Shown here: positions 16,955-24,999 of the stretch, piece after piece
How positions within the stretch are numbered: position 1 is the stretch's first letter
How the letters are laid out: each line of letters starts with the position of its first letter
Assembly (NCBI GenBank): GCA_035644815.1
Contig: DASQNU010000253.1
Span: 4,939 to 68,938 of the forward strand
Direction of reading: 5' to 3'
Source of the DNA: Brevibacillus_F sp035644815
Lineage (GTDB): Bacteria; Bacillota; Bacilli; Brevibacillales; Brevibacillaceae
DNA length: 64,000 nt
Notes under the pieces: model-generated
What the model saw: only the letters and a program-made list of their open reading frames with translations
Database searches by the model: none
Told to the model about the DNA's origin: nothing
Position numbers and translations under genes: made by a program

Positions 16955-17841
16955 TTTGATAGTTGCTGAAGATGGTGATAGACCGCACCTACGATTCCGG
17001 CGTTATTCCGAAAATGGCAGAGGTCCAGCTCTACTTCTTTTTCGGTCAAACCCAGATAAGCCAGATGCCCTTTGATTTCCGCAAGCAGCGTCTCTCTCGA
17101 AGTGATTCCCCCGCCGATCAAGATCTTTTTCGGATTCAGGATATAGCAGAGATTATAGATGCCGATCGCGATATTTTGCAAAAACATTCCCACGAGGTGA
17201 ACGGCAATCGGCTCTTGTCGATCATAAGCCGCAAAGACATCAAAACCGGTCACCTCATGCGGTGAAAGGTTCATCGCCATCGCATATTTTTCTCGTAAAG
17301 CCCGCATGGCCCCGACTCGGCTCATCGTGCATTCCGCAGGGACATGATTATGCAGGCCTTGCGTAATCATAAATCCGAATTCCCCCGCACGAAACCCATG
17401 CCCACGGTACAGCTCATTGCGTAAAAACAGCGCTCCCCCGACTCCCGTGCCAATCGTCAAGCAAAGGAAATCCGTATCCTGTTGCGCATTTCCCTTCCAT
17501 TTTTCCGCCAGAGCCACACAGTTTACGTCATTTTCGACCGTTACCGGCACTTGCATCCGTTCTTCCAGATAGGCTTTCATGGGAAAGTCGTAAAATGAAC
17601 GAATGGCGCCACCTGTTTCCAAGTATCCTCTTACAGGATCAACAAACCCGGGGGCACTAATCGCCACCCCTTTGATTTGCTCGGCATACTTTTTATACTG
17701 ATTCTCCATGCCTTGCAAGATGGCATCTCCATCCGCATGGTTGGAAGAGTATTGATCCTGCAGGCGGATTTCTCCTTCCTCGTCGATCAATCCCCACTTT
17801 ACATCGGTGCCTCCAATATCAAAAGCCAAATAGAGAGACAT
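16951..17841 (-). CDS. ROK-family sugar kinase
   Basis: 296 residues from the ATG at 17841 (AAGAGGTG upstream; the GTG twelve bases earlier overlaps that site). ATP-binding motif FDIGGTDVKWGL near the start, acidic catalytic region ENDVNCVALAEKWKG, and GTGVGGALF. The zinc-binding ROK cysteines are reduced: CTMSRVGAMRA sits where CxCGxxGC would be, which suggests a subgroup like beta-glucoside kinase or GmuE. As the last gene of the operon it likely phosphorylates the free sugar released by the 6-phospho-beta-glucosidase. Confidence 0.85.
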   Translation of the reverse strand: MSLYLAFDIGGTDVKWGLIDEEGEIRLQDQYSSNHADGDAILQGMENQYKKYAEQIKGVAISAPGFVDPVRGYLETGGAIRSFYDFPMKAYLEERMQVPVTVENDVNCVALAEKWKGNAQQDTDFLCLTIGTGVGGALFLRNELYRGHGFRAGEFGFMITQGLHNHVPAECTMSRVGAMRALREKYAMAMNLSPHEVTGFDVFAAYDRQEPIAVHLVGMFLQNIAIGIYNLCYILNPKKILIGGGITSRETLLAEIKGHLAYLGLTEKEVELDLCHFRNNAGIVGAVYHHLQQLSK

Positions 17842-17858
17842 GCTGTCAGTCACCTCTT

Positions 17859-19193
17859 TTACCCACTGACGGATTCGTCACTTTTTTGCGCTACGGTTTT
17901 GTTTGCCGCGATGACAAACGGCAAATAGATGATCGTGGAAACAGCCAAGCATAGAAACCCTACCACCAATGCCATCAGATTCCCGCCAGTGCCAAAAAAC
18001 GGAATCAACGGACCCGGTGTTGTCCAGGGAATGGCGTAGGCGATCGGCGGAATGATTTGCATCTTGATAAACAGATAGCCAATCACCGTATTCACCGCCG
18101 GTACGAGGATAAACGGGATGAGGAACAACGGATTCAAGACGATCGGCAGCCCAAAGATGACAGGCTCATTAATGTTGAATAGCCCGGGCGCGGCTGACAA
18201 TTTCCCGATATCGCGATAATCCTTCCGTCTGGAGGCAATGAAGATGGCGATGATTAACCCCAAGGTCATACCCGATCCGCCATAGTTGGCAAACGCATCG
18301 TTCAATGCCCATGTCTCTGGATACGGAGCACCCCATGCTGTCCCCTTTTCTGCGACGTACGCCAGATTTTGCAGGCCAGCTTCTGCGAAAATGGTTTCAC
18401 GAATGGCCGCGACCGTATTGGGACCGTGAATCCCGAAAACCCATAAGAAGTTGGAGATGATCCCCAGGAGCACGACGGTGAAAATATTTGTCCCCATGTC
18501 CCGCAGCGGTGCCTGCAGAATTGTATAGACCAGCTCGTGAATCCCTTTTTCATAATATTGCGAAATAACAAAGCTCAGAACGGCAAAACCTACGGTAATA
18601 AACACTATGGGAAACAGCACTTTGAACGTTCGGGAAATCGCTGGCGGCACTTGCGGCGGCATATTGATTTGCAGGCGCTTGGCATGAGAGAGTCGGCAAA
18701 ATACCTCTCCCACCACGAGGCCGACGAGAATCGCAACAAATAATCCCTGGGGCCCCATCCATCTGGTCGTCAGGTGATTCTGCCCTTCTACTACCGCGTA
18801 TGGCGTATAGATAATAAAATAACATGAAAGCGCTGTCAATCCGCACAATAATTCATCGGCCTTGAGGGCAATGGCCAGATTCCGCGAAACCAGAAATACG
18901 ATAAAGATGGCCATGATGTCGAGCGATCCGCGCAATACCGGGGTGAAAATTTGCTGATAGTCTGCCAGATTGGGGAACAGACTCTCGAGGAATAACATTT
19001 TCGCAATGAATCCGTCCGGTGATAAAATCGCAAAGTTCAGCAGAATAATGATCGACCCTGCCATGGTAATCGGAAATGAGAGAATAAATGCGTCACGAAC
19101 GGCACATACATGCCGTTGTGAGTTCAGTTTGGTTGCTACTGGCACCAGAAAACGCTCGACAACACTCTCAAACTTCTCCATCCACGTACTCAT
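17859..19193 (-). CDS. PTS EIIC, cellobiose/oligo-beta-glucoside type
   Basis: 444 residues, about ten membrane helices, lactose/cellobiose EIIC family (start MEKFESVVERFLVPVATKLN, and FNINEPVIFGLPIVLNP, the conserved substrate loop). It carries the sugar through the membrane and needs EIIB and EIIA partners. GGGGGAG precedes the ATG. Gap to the EIIB gene is 35 bases; 18 bases to the ROK kinase. Confidence 0.92.
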   Translation of the reverse strand: MSTWMEKFESVVERFLVPVATKLNSQRHVCAVRDAFILSFPITMAGSIIILLNFAILSPDGFIAKMLFLESLFPNLADYQQIFTPVLRGSLDIMAIFIVFLVSRNLAIALKADELLCGLTALSCYFIIYTPYAVVEGQNHLTTRWMGPQGLFVAILVGLVVGEVFCRLSHAKRLQINMPPQVPPAISRTFKVLFPIVFITVGFAVLSFVISQYYEKGIHELVYTILQAPLRDMGTNIFTVVLLGIISNFLWVFGIHGPNTVAAIRETIFAEAGLQNLAYVAEKGTAWGAPYPETWALNDAFANYGGSGMTLGLIIAIFIASRRKDYRDIGKLSAAPGLFNINEPVIFGLPIVLNPLFLIPFILVPAVNTVIGYLFIKMQIIPPIAYAIPWTTPGPLIPFFGTGGNLMALVVGFLCLAVSTIIYLPFVIAANKTVAQKSDESVSG

Positions 19194-19228
19194 GTCGCTC
19201 CCCCTACTCCTCTTTATATGCTATTCGT

Positions 19229-19534
19229 TTAATTGGCAATCAGCTTCAATGCCCGCTCCAGTACTCCTTTTCCGTTCATGGTCCCATAATCTCTCATATC
19301 AATCACTTCAATCGGCGTGTCTTTTTTCACGACCTTTTCCACCTGCGCTTTTTGGTAGCGGACTTGCGGTCCAAGCAGCACCACGTCGACTTCATCCGCG
19401 ACCGAGCTGCATTCGGATACAGGCAGGGCAAAGATCTCCACTTCGGTACCGATTTCATTTGCATGCTCTTTCATCTTGTTCACCAACAGACTTGTGGACA
19501 TTCCTGCAGCGCACACCAATAAAATCTTTTTCAT
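19229..19534 (-). CDS. PTS EIIB, cellobiose type
   Basis: 101 residues from the ATG at 19534 (AAGGGAGAG upstream; an in-frame TTG lies nine bases earlier). The phosphocysteine is in LLVCAAGMSTSLLV near the N-terminus. It passes phosphate from an EIIA to the sugar bound in EIIC. No separate lactose/cellobiose EIIA gene is present in this operon, which is unusual; see findings. Confidence 0.92.
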   Translation of the reverse strand: MKKILLVCAAGMSTSLLVNKMKEHANEIGTEVEIFALPVSECSSVADEVDVVLLGPQVRYQKAQVEKVVKKDTPIEVIDMRDYGTMNGKGVLERALKLIAN

Positions 19535-19551
19535 AAAAACCAACTCTCCCT

Positions 19552-20991
19552 TTATTCTTTTTGGATACCATTTGCCTTGATGACTTCCTGATACCAGTAG
19601 AAACTTTTCTTCTTGATGCGGCGTAAATCCTTTTCGCTCTCTTCGTCACGATTCACATACACAAAGCCGTATCGCTTCTGATACCCGTTCAACCAGCTCA
19701 GCAGATCGGTGAAGGACCATGTGCAATACCCGATCACATTAACGCCGTCACTGATGGCCCCTTGAATCTGCTCAATATGGCTGCGCAAATAGGCAATGCG
19801 ATAATCATCGTGAATGACGTCTCCATCCTCCAAATGATCGAATTCGCCTAAACCGTTTTCCGTGATCAACACGGGCAGCCCATAGCGGTTGGCGATGCGG
19901 CGCAAACCAATACGCAAGCCGATCGGGTCGATTTCCCAATCCCAGTTGGTCGCGTCAAGATGGGGATTGCGAATGGTCCGGAATAATCCCGGGACACCCG
20001 AATCCTGACTAGTCCCTTTCTTCCCCGTCGTATTCATGGTGCCTTCTCCAATGCCGTCGAGCGGATTATGGGCAACCGTAGTTGTACGGTAATAATTGAC
20101 ACCCATAAAATCCGGCTTGCCTGCTTGCAGCAATTCGCTGTCTCCATCAGCAAGCTCAGGCGCCAATCCTTCCCGTTCCAAGTAGTTCCACATGAGGGAG
20201 GGGTATTTCCCCCAAGCATACACGTCCATCCACCAATGATTGCTCAGTTCCTCCGCGTTTTCAAAAGCCAGGATATGCTGCGGCTGGCAGTCGAACGGAT
20301 AGACAGGCCCATAGGCAAAGCTCGGACCAATTTTTCCGTCCGGCACATAGTGACGAAAAGACTGAATCGCACGGGCATTGGCAAGGTTGGCAATATGATT
20401 GGCCTGATACATCCGTTTCAAGTCCTTTACTCCGGGCGGATGAATGCCCAGACGATAGCCCAAACCGATAAACACGTTTTGCTCATTCAAGGTGACCCAG
20501 TACTTTACACGATCGCCGTAGCGTTTGAACAGCGTGACGCAGTAGGTGTCAAAATCGTTGATAATCTCTCTGGATTCCCACGCCCCATAAGCATCCATCA
20601 AAGCTTGCGGCACATCCCAGTGATAAATCGTGACGATTGGCTCGATGCCATGCTTCAGCAGCTCATTGATCAGATTGTCATAAAACTGCAGCCCCTGCTC
20701 ATTCACCTCACCACGGCCCTGCGGATAAATCCGGCTCCACGCGATCGAGAAGCGGTACGCTTTGAGCCCCATCTCAGCCATCAGCTGTACATCTTCCCGA
20801 TAGCGGTGGTAGTGATCGACAGCCACATCACCATTTGTACCTTTATATGTGGTGCCTTCGAGCTTTGTGTATCGATCCCAGACTGACGGTCCCTTGCCAT
20901 CCTCATTCCAGGCGCCCTCGACCTGATAAGCAGCAGATGCTGAGCCCCATAAGAACGTATGGGGAAACGGACGTAACTGACGATGTTCCAT
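19552..20991 (-). CDS. 6-phospho-beta-glucosidase, GH1 family
   Basis: 479 residues. Acid/base glutamate in TLNEQNVF, nucleophile in ITENGLGEFD, and N-terminal FLWGSASAAYQVEGAWNEDG. Near the C-terminus LLSWLNGYQKRYGFVYV places S, K and Y with the spacing used to hold the 6-phosphate in phospho-beta-glucosidases (S, K at +7, Y at +9), so a phosphorylated substrate from the PTS is expected. Closest in style to GmuD of Bacillus. First gene of the operon; GGAGTGGAGC before the ATG; a cre site lies about 50 bases upstream. Confidence 0.92.
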   Translation of the reverse strand: MEHRQLRPFPHTFLWGSASAAYQVEGAWNEDGKGPSVWDRYTKLEGTTYKGTNGDVAVDHYHRYREDVQLMAEMGLKAYRFSIAWSRIYPQGRGEVNEQGLQFYDNLINELLKHGIEPIVTIYHWDVPQALMDAYGAWESREIINDFDTYCVTLFKRYGDRVKYWVTLNEQNVFIGLGYRLGIHPPGVKDLKRMYQANHIANLANARAIQSFRHYVPDGKIGPSFAYGPVYPFDCQPQHILAFENAEELSNHWWMDVYAWGKYPSLMWNYLEREGLAPELADGDSELLQAGKPDFMGVNYYRTTTVAHNPLDGIGEGTMNTTGKKGTSQDSGVPGLFRTIRNPHLDATNWDWEIDPIGLRIGLRRIANRYGLPVLITENGLGEFDHLEDGDVIHDDYRIAYLRSHIEQIQGAISDGVNVIGYCTWSFTDLLSWLNGYQKRYGFVYVNRDEESEKDLRRIKKKSFYWYQEVIKANGIQKE

Positions 20992-21037
20992 CTTGCTCCA
21001 CTCCCTCGTTTCGCATATTTGATCTCTCTTGTTTTTT

Positions 21038-21051
21038 AGTAAACGCTTTCA
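21038..21051 (-). promoter_or_regulatory. CcpA cre site
   Basis: Minus strand TGAAAGCGTTTACT matches the consensus TGWAANCGNTNWCA at all but the last base. It lies between the promoter region and the GH1 start, where CcpA would block transcription when glucose is present. Confidence 0.8.
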
Positions 21052-21233
21052 GGTATGGAAAGTAAAGCCACTTTGGACATTTGGTACCTTTTACGCAACG
21101 GTTGGAATCTGTTCCATTTGCGGAACACAGTGTTACTTTCTGTAAGCAGCTTTCCCCCAAAGTAAATGTGGTAAAAAGGTGAACTCAGTTGTTTTTTCTT
21201 AGCGCCAGATGTATGATAAAGGTGTAACAGAAA

Positions 21234-21247
21234 GTGAAATAATTCAC
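21234..21247 (-). promoter_or_regulatory. Putative operator half of a mirrored pair (O1)
   Basis: GTGAAATAATTCAC on the plus strand, with 5-bp inverted arms GTGAA/TTCAC. Its exact reverse complement occurs at 21301-21314. Candidate binding site for the RpiR-type regulator at 16180. Confidence 0.55.
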
Positions 21248-21300
21248 ATTGTAATCGAGCGATCTAGATCTTTATATAGACACTTTTTTTCAATATATTT

Positions 21301-21314
21301 GTGAATTATTTCAC
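21301..21314 (+). promoter_or_regulatory. Putative operator half of a mirrored pair (O2)
   Basis: GTGAATTATTTCAC, the exact reverse complement of the motif at 21234-21247; centres are 67 bp apart, close to six helical turns, which would suit looping. Confidence 0.55.
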
Positions 21315-21353
21315 ATTATTACAACCAAGGAAAAGAGCAGGTTTTGTGAAAAC

Positions 21354-21584
21354 ATGGGGGTGCGGGAAGGGAAGAGAGGGCAGGGCTGCGTTCTTGCCAC
21401 ACCCGCAAAGGAGCGAAAGAATGTCCGGTTCCACTGCCAAAAACGGTACGTCTCGCAAAAGGGTTCAAAGAAGCATATTCAACCGACGGAGTTGCGCGAC
21501 AAGCGTGTACCGTTTTTGGCAGCTCCACCTGAGTAGGTGTGACAAAGACTTCGCCCGTCCCTCTCTTCCCTTCCTTACGTGGCT
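21354..21584. repeat. Dispersed palindromic repeat, copy B
   Basis: Full-length copy. Outer arms GGAAGGGAAGAGAGGG and CCCTCTCTTCCCTTCC are fully complementary. Central arms CTGCCAAAAACGGTAC (21434-21449) and GTACCGTTTTTGGCAG (21507-21522) pair 16 of 16. Conserved loop core AAGCATATTCAA. It lies between the beta-glucoside control region and the HesB-like gene. Confidence 0.92.
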
Positions 21585-21681
21585 GCCACACTAAGTCGGA
21601 GGGATGAAAAGAAAAAGCATGAATGAATGCTTTTTCAAGCTTTTCATCTTTTGTAACTTGCGAACAAAAGGAGCGAGAATC

Positions 21682-21945
21682 ATGAGATTTCAATTGACCC
21701 CACCCGTTGTTGAGTTTTATAAAAAGGCGCTTGAAGTGAGAAGTGGAGAAGCCATCCGATTGTTTGTGCGCGCAGGAGAAGGATTTTTTATTGGTATCGA
21801 AAAGGATGTGCTAAGCACGGATGATTACTGCCTCACCTGCGACGAAGTCACTTTTTTTATCAAACAGGATGATGCCTGGTTTTACGATGGAAAGAGCTTA
21901 AGCATCCAGCAAAAGAACGACGAAATCCGCTTGAACCTAGTCTGA
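21682..21945 (+). CDS. HesB/YadR/YfhF-like protein
   Basis: 87 residues from the ATG at 21682, chosen because AAAAGGAGCG precedes it and the fold begins at MRFQLTPPVVEFYKKAL; an earlier ATG at 21604 would add a tail without a ribosome binding site. The compact beta-rich sequence (EAIRLFVRAGEGFFIGIEKD ... CLTC ... FFIKQDDAWFYDG) fits the HesB-like group related to IscA. The three-cysteine set of true IscA is absent apart from CLTC, so iron-sulphur scaffolding is uncertain. Confidence 0.65.
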   Translation: MRFQLTPPVVEFYKKALEVRSGEAIRLFVRAGEGFFIGIEKDVLSTDDYCLTCDEVTFFIKQDDAWFYDGKSLSIQQKNDEIRLNLV

Positions 21946-21972
21946 TCTCATATAGGAAAGAAGGGTCTTCAG

Positions 21973-22161
21973 ATGAATCAGTGCCCACTTTGTCAGGAAC
22001 AAACGAAGGATAAAGGCATTTGTGATACCTGCGCGGATATTATTGAGTTTGGCTATCCATCCTTTCCGGCCTTTATGCTCAAGGAAGAGAAGAAATGCGG
22101 GCGTGGCGATTGCCAGCAGGACCATACCTGCAACTCTCATAAGCTCTTGTCTGTCTCGTAA
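21973..22161 (+). CDS. Small cysteine-rich zinc-ribbon-like protein
   Basis: 62 residues starting MNQCPLCQEQTKDKGICDTCAD, two CxxC pairs that could bind one zinc, followed by CGRGDC and HTC. AAGAAGGG precedes the ATG and a strong terminator follows the stop. It lies 27 bases after the HesB-like gene and is probably cotranscribed. No function is known to me. Confidence 0.6.
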   Translation: MNQCPLCQEQTKDKGICDTCADIIEFGYPSFPAFMLKEEKKCGRGDCQQDHTCNSHKLLSVS

Positions 22162-22168
22162 CGACAAG

Positions 22169-22205
22169 AAGAGCATCCTTTTTCATCAGGATGCTCTTTC
22201 TTTTT
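22169..22205. terminator. Bidirectional intrinsic terminator
   Basis: AAGAGCATCC and GGATGCTCTT arms followed by T-rich sequence, between convergent genes. Confidence 0.9.
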
Positions 22206-22638
22206 ACCAGAGAACTGGCTTTGTCACCATGAACCACAGCATGACACCTAATAAAGCAAGATAAATCCAGATGGCGCGCTGTAGCTTTTGCACCAGCCTG
22301 GCTCGATCTTGCTGCGAATCGCGCAGCTTGCGCAAGGTTGGTGAAAATGCACGCGCCAAAAAGAATAGCGAGCTGACCATCACCACGATCGTCATCAAGA
22401 CCCACGGCGTTGTCCATGTCCAAGGTCCGGTTAGCAGAAGCAGAATTCCTGAGACCACCAGCACATGTCCCGCATGCTTCGCCAGTTGAATGACGAAACG
22501 AAACGTGTTCACATAGGCCTGTTCCTCCTGCTCGTTTGTCTCCCGCAGCTTTTTCACCATCGGAATGAGCACAAAAAAAGGTCCGATCGACATGATCGCG
22601 CTTACGATGTGAATATAGAGCAATACCGAATAGAGCAT
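22204..22638 (-). CDS. DUF2269-type membrane protein
   Basis: 144 residues with four hydrophobic helices (about 5-25, 53-70, 76-95, 120-140). The first holds IHIVSAIMSIGPFF, with a histidine as seen in DUF2269 integral membrane proteins. A role is not known for the family. A terminator at its 3' end is shared with the convergent small zinc-ribbon gene. Confidence 0.75.
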   Translation of the reverse strand: MLYSVLLYIHIVSAIMSIGPFFVLIPMVKKLRETNEQEEQAYVNTFRFVIQLAKHAGHVLVVSGILLLLTGPWTWTTPWVLMTIVVMVSSLFFLARAFSPTLRKLRDSQQDRARLVQKLQRAIWIYLALLGVMLWFMVTKPVLW

Positions 22639-22653
22639 ACTCTTTTACATACG

Positions 22654-23004
22654 TTATGCCTCGACCGGGCGAAATTCATGAACCCACACTCTCATATGCG
22701 GCAACCACGGCATTCCCGGATGAATGGACAAGATGGATTGCTTGTAAGCTTCCACATTGTCGTATCCTTCCTGCCGGGCATGCTCGTCAGTCAGTTCCCC
22801 TAATGACTGCGAATATACGCGCTCCACGACATAGCGATGTCCCTGAAGCTCCATGATTTCTCCCACATCGGCATATCTCCCGTTTCGACGTGTCGCTGTT
22901 TTCTGTCCCGCGATCACCTTTTCGATATCTGCTGGCAGTGTGATCATGCGGTCGATGGTACAGGTCTTTGGAGGCAATTCCTGATTTTCATGCGGATTGC
23001 TCAT
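22654..23004 (-). CDS. ASCH-domain protein
   Basis: 116 residues from the ATG at 23004 (AAAGGGTG upstream; an in-frame start 21 bases earlier lacks a site). Carries the ASCH pattern: KVIAGQKTATRRNGRYADVGE, which forms the RNA/nucleotide-binding pocket, and a beta-barrel end MRVWVHEF. ASCH proteins are thought to bind RNA or act on modified nucleosides (some are amidohydrolases of acetylcytidine). Which applies here is open. It is 15 bases upstream of the DUF2269 gene. Confidence 0.8.
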   Translation of the reverse strand: MSNPHENQELPPKTCTIDRMITLPADIEKVIAGQKTATRRNGRYADVGEIMELQGHRYVVERVYSQSLGELTDEHARQEGYDNVEAYKQSILSIHPGMPWLPHMRVWVHEFRPVEA

Positions 23005-23215
23005 TTGGAAACACCCTTTCCTCACAATCTGTTCATCACGTTTCAGAATACCATACTACCCATGATTTCTGGAAATCATCTGGTATTAACCCCAGCACAT
23101 TTTCGTCCAAATTGCTACTTTCTACCATGGCAAACTTATTCTATAATCCGTATGTAGAGGGCTTATGGCCGCATATGCGAACATAATTCCTACATTCGTT
23201 GAGGAGGGGTACCAA

Positions 23216-24043
23216 ATGGCGCAACCGTTATTGGAATCGACAACACTTAACAATGGGGTGAAGCTGCCCTGGCTGGGTCTAGGCGTGTGGCGTGTGAAAG
23301 AAGGAGACGAGGTCATTTCATCCGTTAAGCATGCGATTCAATCCGGTTATCGCAGCATCGATACCGCTGCTGTTTACGGCAACGAAGAGGGCGTCGGTCA
23401 AGCGATTAAGGAATCCGGCGTTGCCCGTGAAGAATTGTTCATTACCACCAAAGTGTGGAATTCCGATCAAGGATATGAGTCAACCCTTCAAGCTTTTGAA
23501 ACCAGCAGAAAAAAACTGGGACTCGAATATATCGATCTCTATCTGATCCACTGGCCGGTAAAAGGTAAGTATGTTGAAACATGGAAGGCGTTGGAGAAGC
23601 TATACAAAGACGGCCTCGTTCGTGCGATCGGCGTCAGCAATCATCAAATCCATCATCTGCAAGACATCATGGAGGCAAGCGAGATCGTCCCTGCTGTCAA
23701 CCAGGTAGAATTCCACCCACTCTTGACCCAAAAAGAGCTGCTGGGCTTCTGCAAGGATAAAGGTATTCAACTGGAAGCTTGGAGCCCGCTGATGCAAGGT
23801 AATCTCGATGTGCCGCTGTTGGCTGAACTTGCAGAAAAGTATCAAAAAACCCCTGCGCAAATCGTGCTCCGCTGGGATCTGCAAAACGGCGTGGTCACCA
23901 TTCCAAAATCGATTACTCCTCACCGAATTGAGGAAAACTCCAACATTTTCGACTTTACTCTCTCCGCAGAGGATATGGAGAAAATCGACGCACTCAACCA
24001 AAACAAACGCTTCGGTTCTGATCCGGATAACTTCAACTTCTAA
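23216..24043 (+). CDS. Aldo/keto reductase, YvgN-like
   Basis: 275 residues from the ATG at 23216 (GAGGAGGGG upstream). Reduces aldehydes and ketoaldehydes with NADPH in the cytoplasm. Catalytic tetrad visible: D and Y in RSIDTAAVYGNEEGVG, K in TTKVWN, H in YLIHWPVKGKY. NADPH-binding region IPKSITPHRIEENSNIF. Close in sequence to YvgN glyoxal/methylglyoxal reductase. A second, more YvgN-like paralogue lies at 40075, suggesting duplication or different aldehyde ranges. Confidence 0.92.
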   Translation: MAQPLLESTTLNNGVKLPWLGLGVWRVKEGDEVISSVKHAIQSGYRSIDTAAVYGNEEGVGQAIKESGVAREELFITTKVWNSDQGYESTLQAFETSRKKLGLEYIDLYLIHWPVKGKYVETWKALEKLYKDGLVRAIGVSNHQIHHLQDIMEASEIVPAVNQVEFHPLLTQKELLGFCKDKGIQLEAWSPLMQGNLDVPLLAELAEKYQKTPAQIVLRWDLQNGVVTIPKSITPHRIEENSNIFDFTLSAEDMEKIDALNQNKRFGSDPDNFNF

Positions 24044-24063
24044 TCAATTGCTACATAATAGGA

Positions 24064-24090
24064 AGGTGCTTCTCATGAGGCACCTTTTTC
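24064..24090 (+). terminator. Intrinsic terminator after aldo/keto reductase
   Basis: AGGTGC, loop, GGCACCT, then TTTT. Confidence 0.8.
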
Positions 24091-24120
24091 TTTCACTCTA
24101 CTTCGTTTAGGAGGGGCGTT

Positions 24121-24867
24121 ATGTCCTTTGATCAAAAAGTGGTCATCGTCACAGGGGCTGGGAAAGGAATTGGCCGTACCGTGGCTTTTTCCTATGCACA
24201 GCAAGGAGCCAACGTGGTGCTCGTAGACAAAGATGCCGGGGATCTTGAGCGGACCATGTCCCTGATTCACCAATCCGGCTATACAGCGACTTCGCATGTC
24301 GTGGATCTGCGCAATCCAGATGAGATTGTGGCGTTTATCGAGAAGGTCCGCGCTGAACACGGGCGGATTGATATCTTGATCAATAACGCTGGAATCACCG
24401 CGTTTATCTCTCCCTACGATCTGACGGTGGAAGAATGGGACTCCGTGATCAACACCAATCTGCGGGCGACCTTCCTCTGTTCACGGGAAGCAGCGAAAAT
24501 CATGAGAAAACATGGCGGCGGCGCGATCGTGAACCTTTCCTCAACCCGTGCGCTTATGTCCGAGCCAAATTCAGAAAGCTATGCGGCTACCAAAGGTGGC
24601 ATTCTTGCGCTGACGCATGCCTTGGCTGTTTCGCTTGGTCCTGATCGGATCACGGTGAATGCCATCAGCCCGGGCTGGATCGAGACAGGTGATTACGAAA
24701 GCCTCCGTGAGGTCGATCATCTTCAGCATCCCTCCCAGCGTGTCGGCCGTCCGGATGATATTGCACGCGCCTGCTTGTACTTGACCGATCCTGCCAATAA
24801 CTTTGTGACGGGAACCAATCTCGTCGTGGATGGCGGCATGACACGAAAAATGATGTACGAGGAGTAG
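24121..24867 (+). CDS. Short-chain dehydrogenase/reductase
   Basis: 248 residues, classical SDR: NAD(P)-binding TGAGKGIGRT, NNAG motif in LINNAGITAF, catalytic Ser in NLSSTRAL and YAATKGG (YxxxK), PG after it (SPGWIETGD). The acidic residue in VDKDAG after strand 2 suggests preference for NAD(H). AGGAGGGG before the ATG. Substrate unknown. It is followed by a terminator-like hairpin. Confidence 0.9.
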   Translation: MSFDQKVVIVTGAGKGIGRTVAFSYAQQGANVVLVDKDAGDLERTMSLIHQSGYTATSHVVDLRNPDEIVAFIEKVRAEHGRIDILINNAGITAFISPYDLTVEEWDSVINTNLRATFLCSREAAKIMRKHGGGAIVNLSSTRALMSEPNSESYAATKGGILALTHALAVSLGPDRITVNAISPGWIETGDYESLREVDHLQHPSQRVGRPDDIARACLYLTDPANNFVTGTNLVVDGGMTRKMMYEE

Positions 24868-24931
24868 GGGAGACAATAAGGATCGCTCCCTGTTTCATAC
24901 CGATGAACCGATGTTTATTGTTGCCCTAAGC

Positions 24932-24991
24932 AAAAAGGGGAAGAACCTAGCTCAAAGCCTGAATGGCTCCCGACTGGTTCCTCCCCTTTTT
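24932..24991. terminator. Terminator-like hairpin between convergent genes
   Basis: AAAAAGGGGAAGAACC pairs with GGTTCCTCCCCTTTTT (one bulge) around a 28-base loop. It can act in both directions, for the SDR and the HAD gene. Confidence 0.75.
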
Positions 24992-24999
24992 ACTTACGC

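Larger units (their letters stand above)
20992..21353. other. Control region of the beta-glucoside operon
   Basis: About 360 bases without a gene, holding a cre site (21038-21051) and a mirrored pair of 14-bp motifs (21234-21247 and 21301-21314). No sigma-A promoter stood out clearly. To the right begins dispersed repeat copy B. Confidence 0.7.

Noticed and set aside
20068..20886. Antisense frame of 272 codons inside the GH1 gene
   Set aside because: Shadow of a strongly supported GH1 gene; no start signal.
24932..24991. Possible T-box or riboswitch because of the long hairpin
   Set aside because: No T-box landmark sequence and it lies between convergent 3' ends, so a terminator is the simpler reading.
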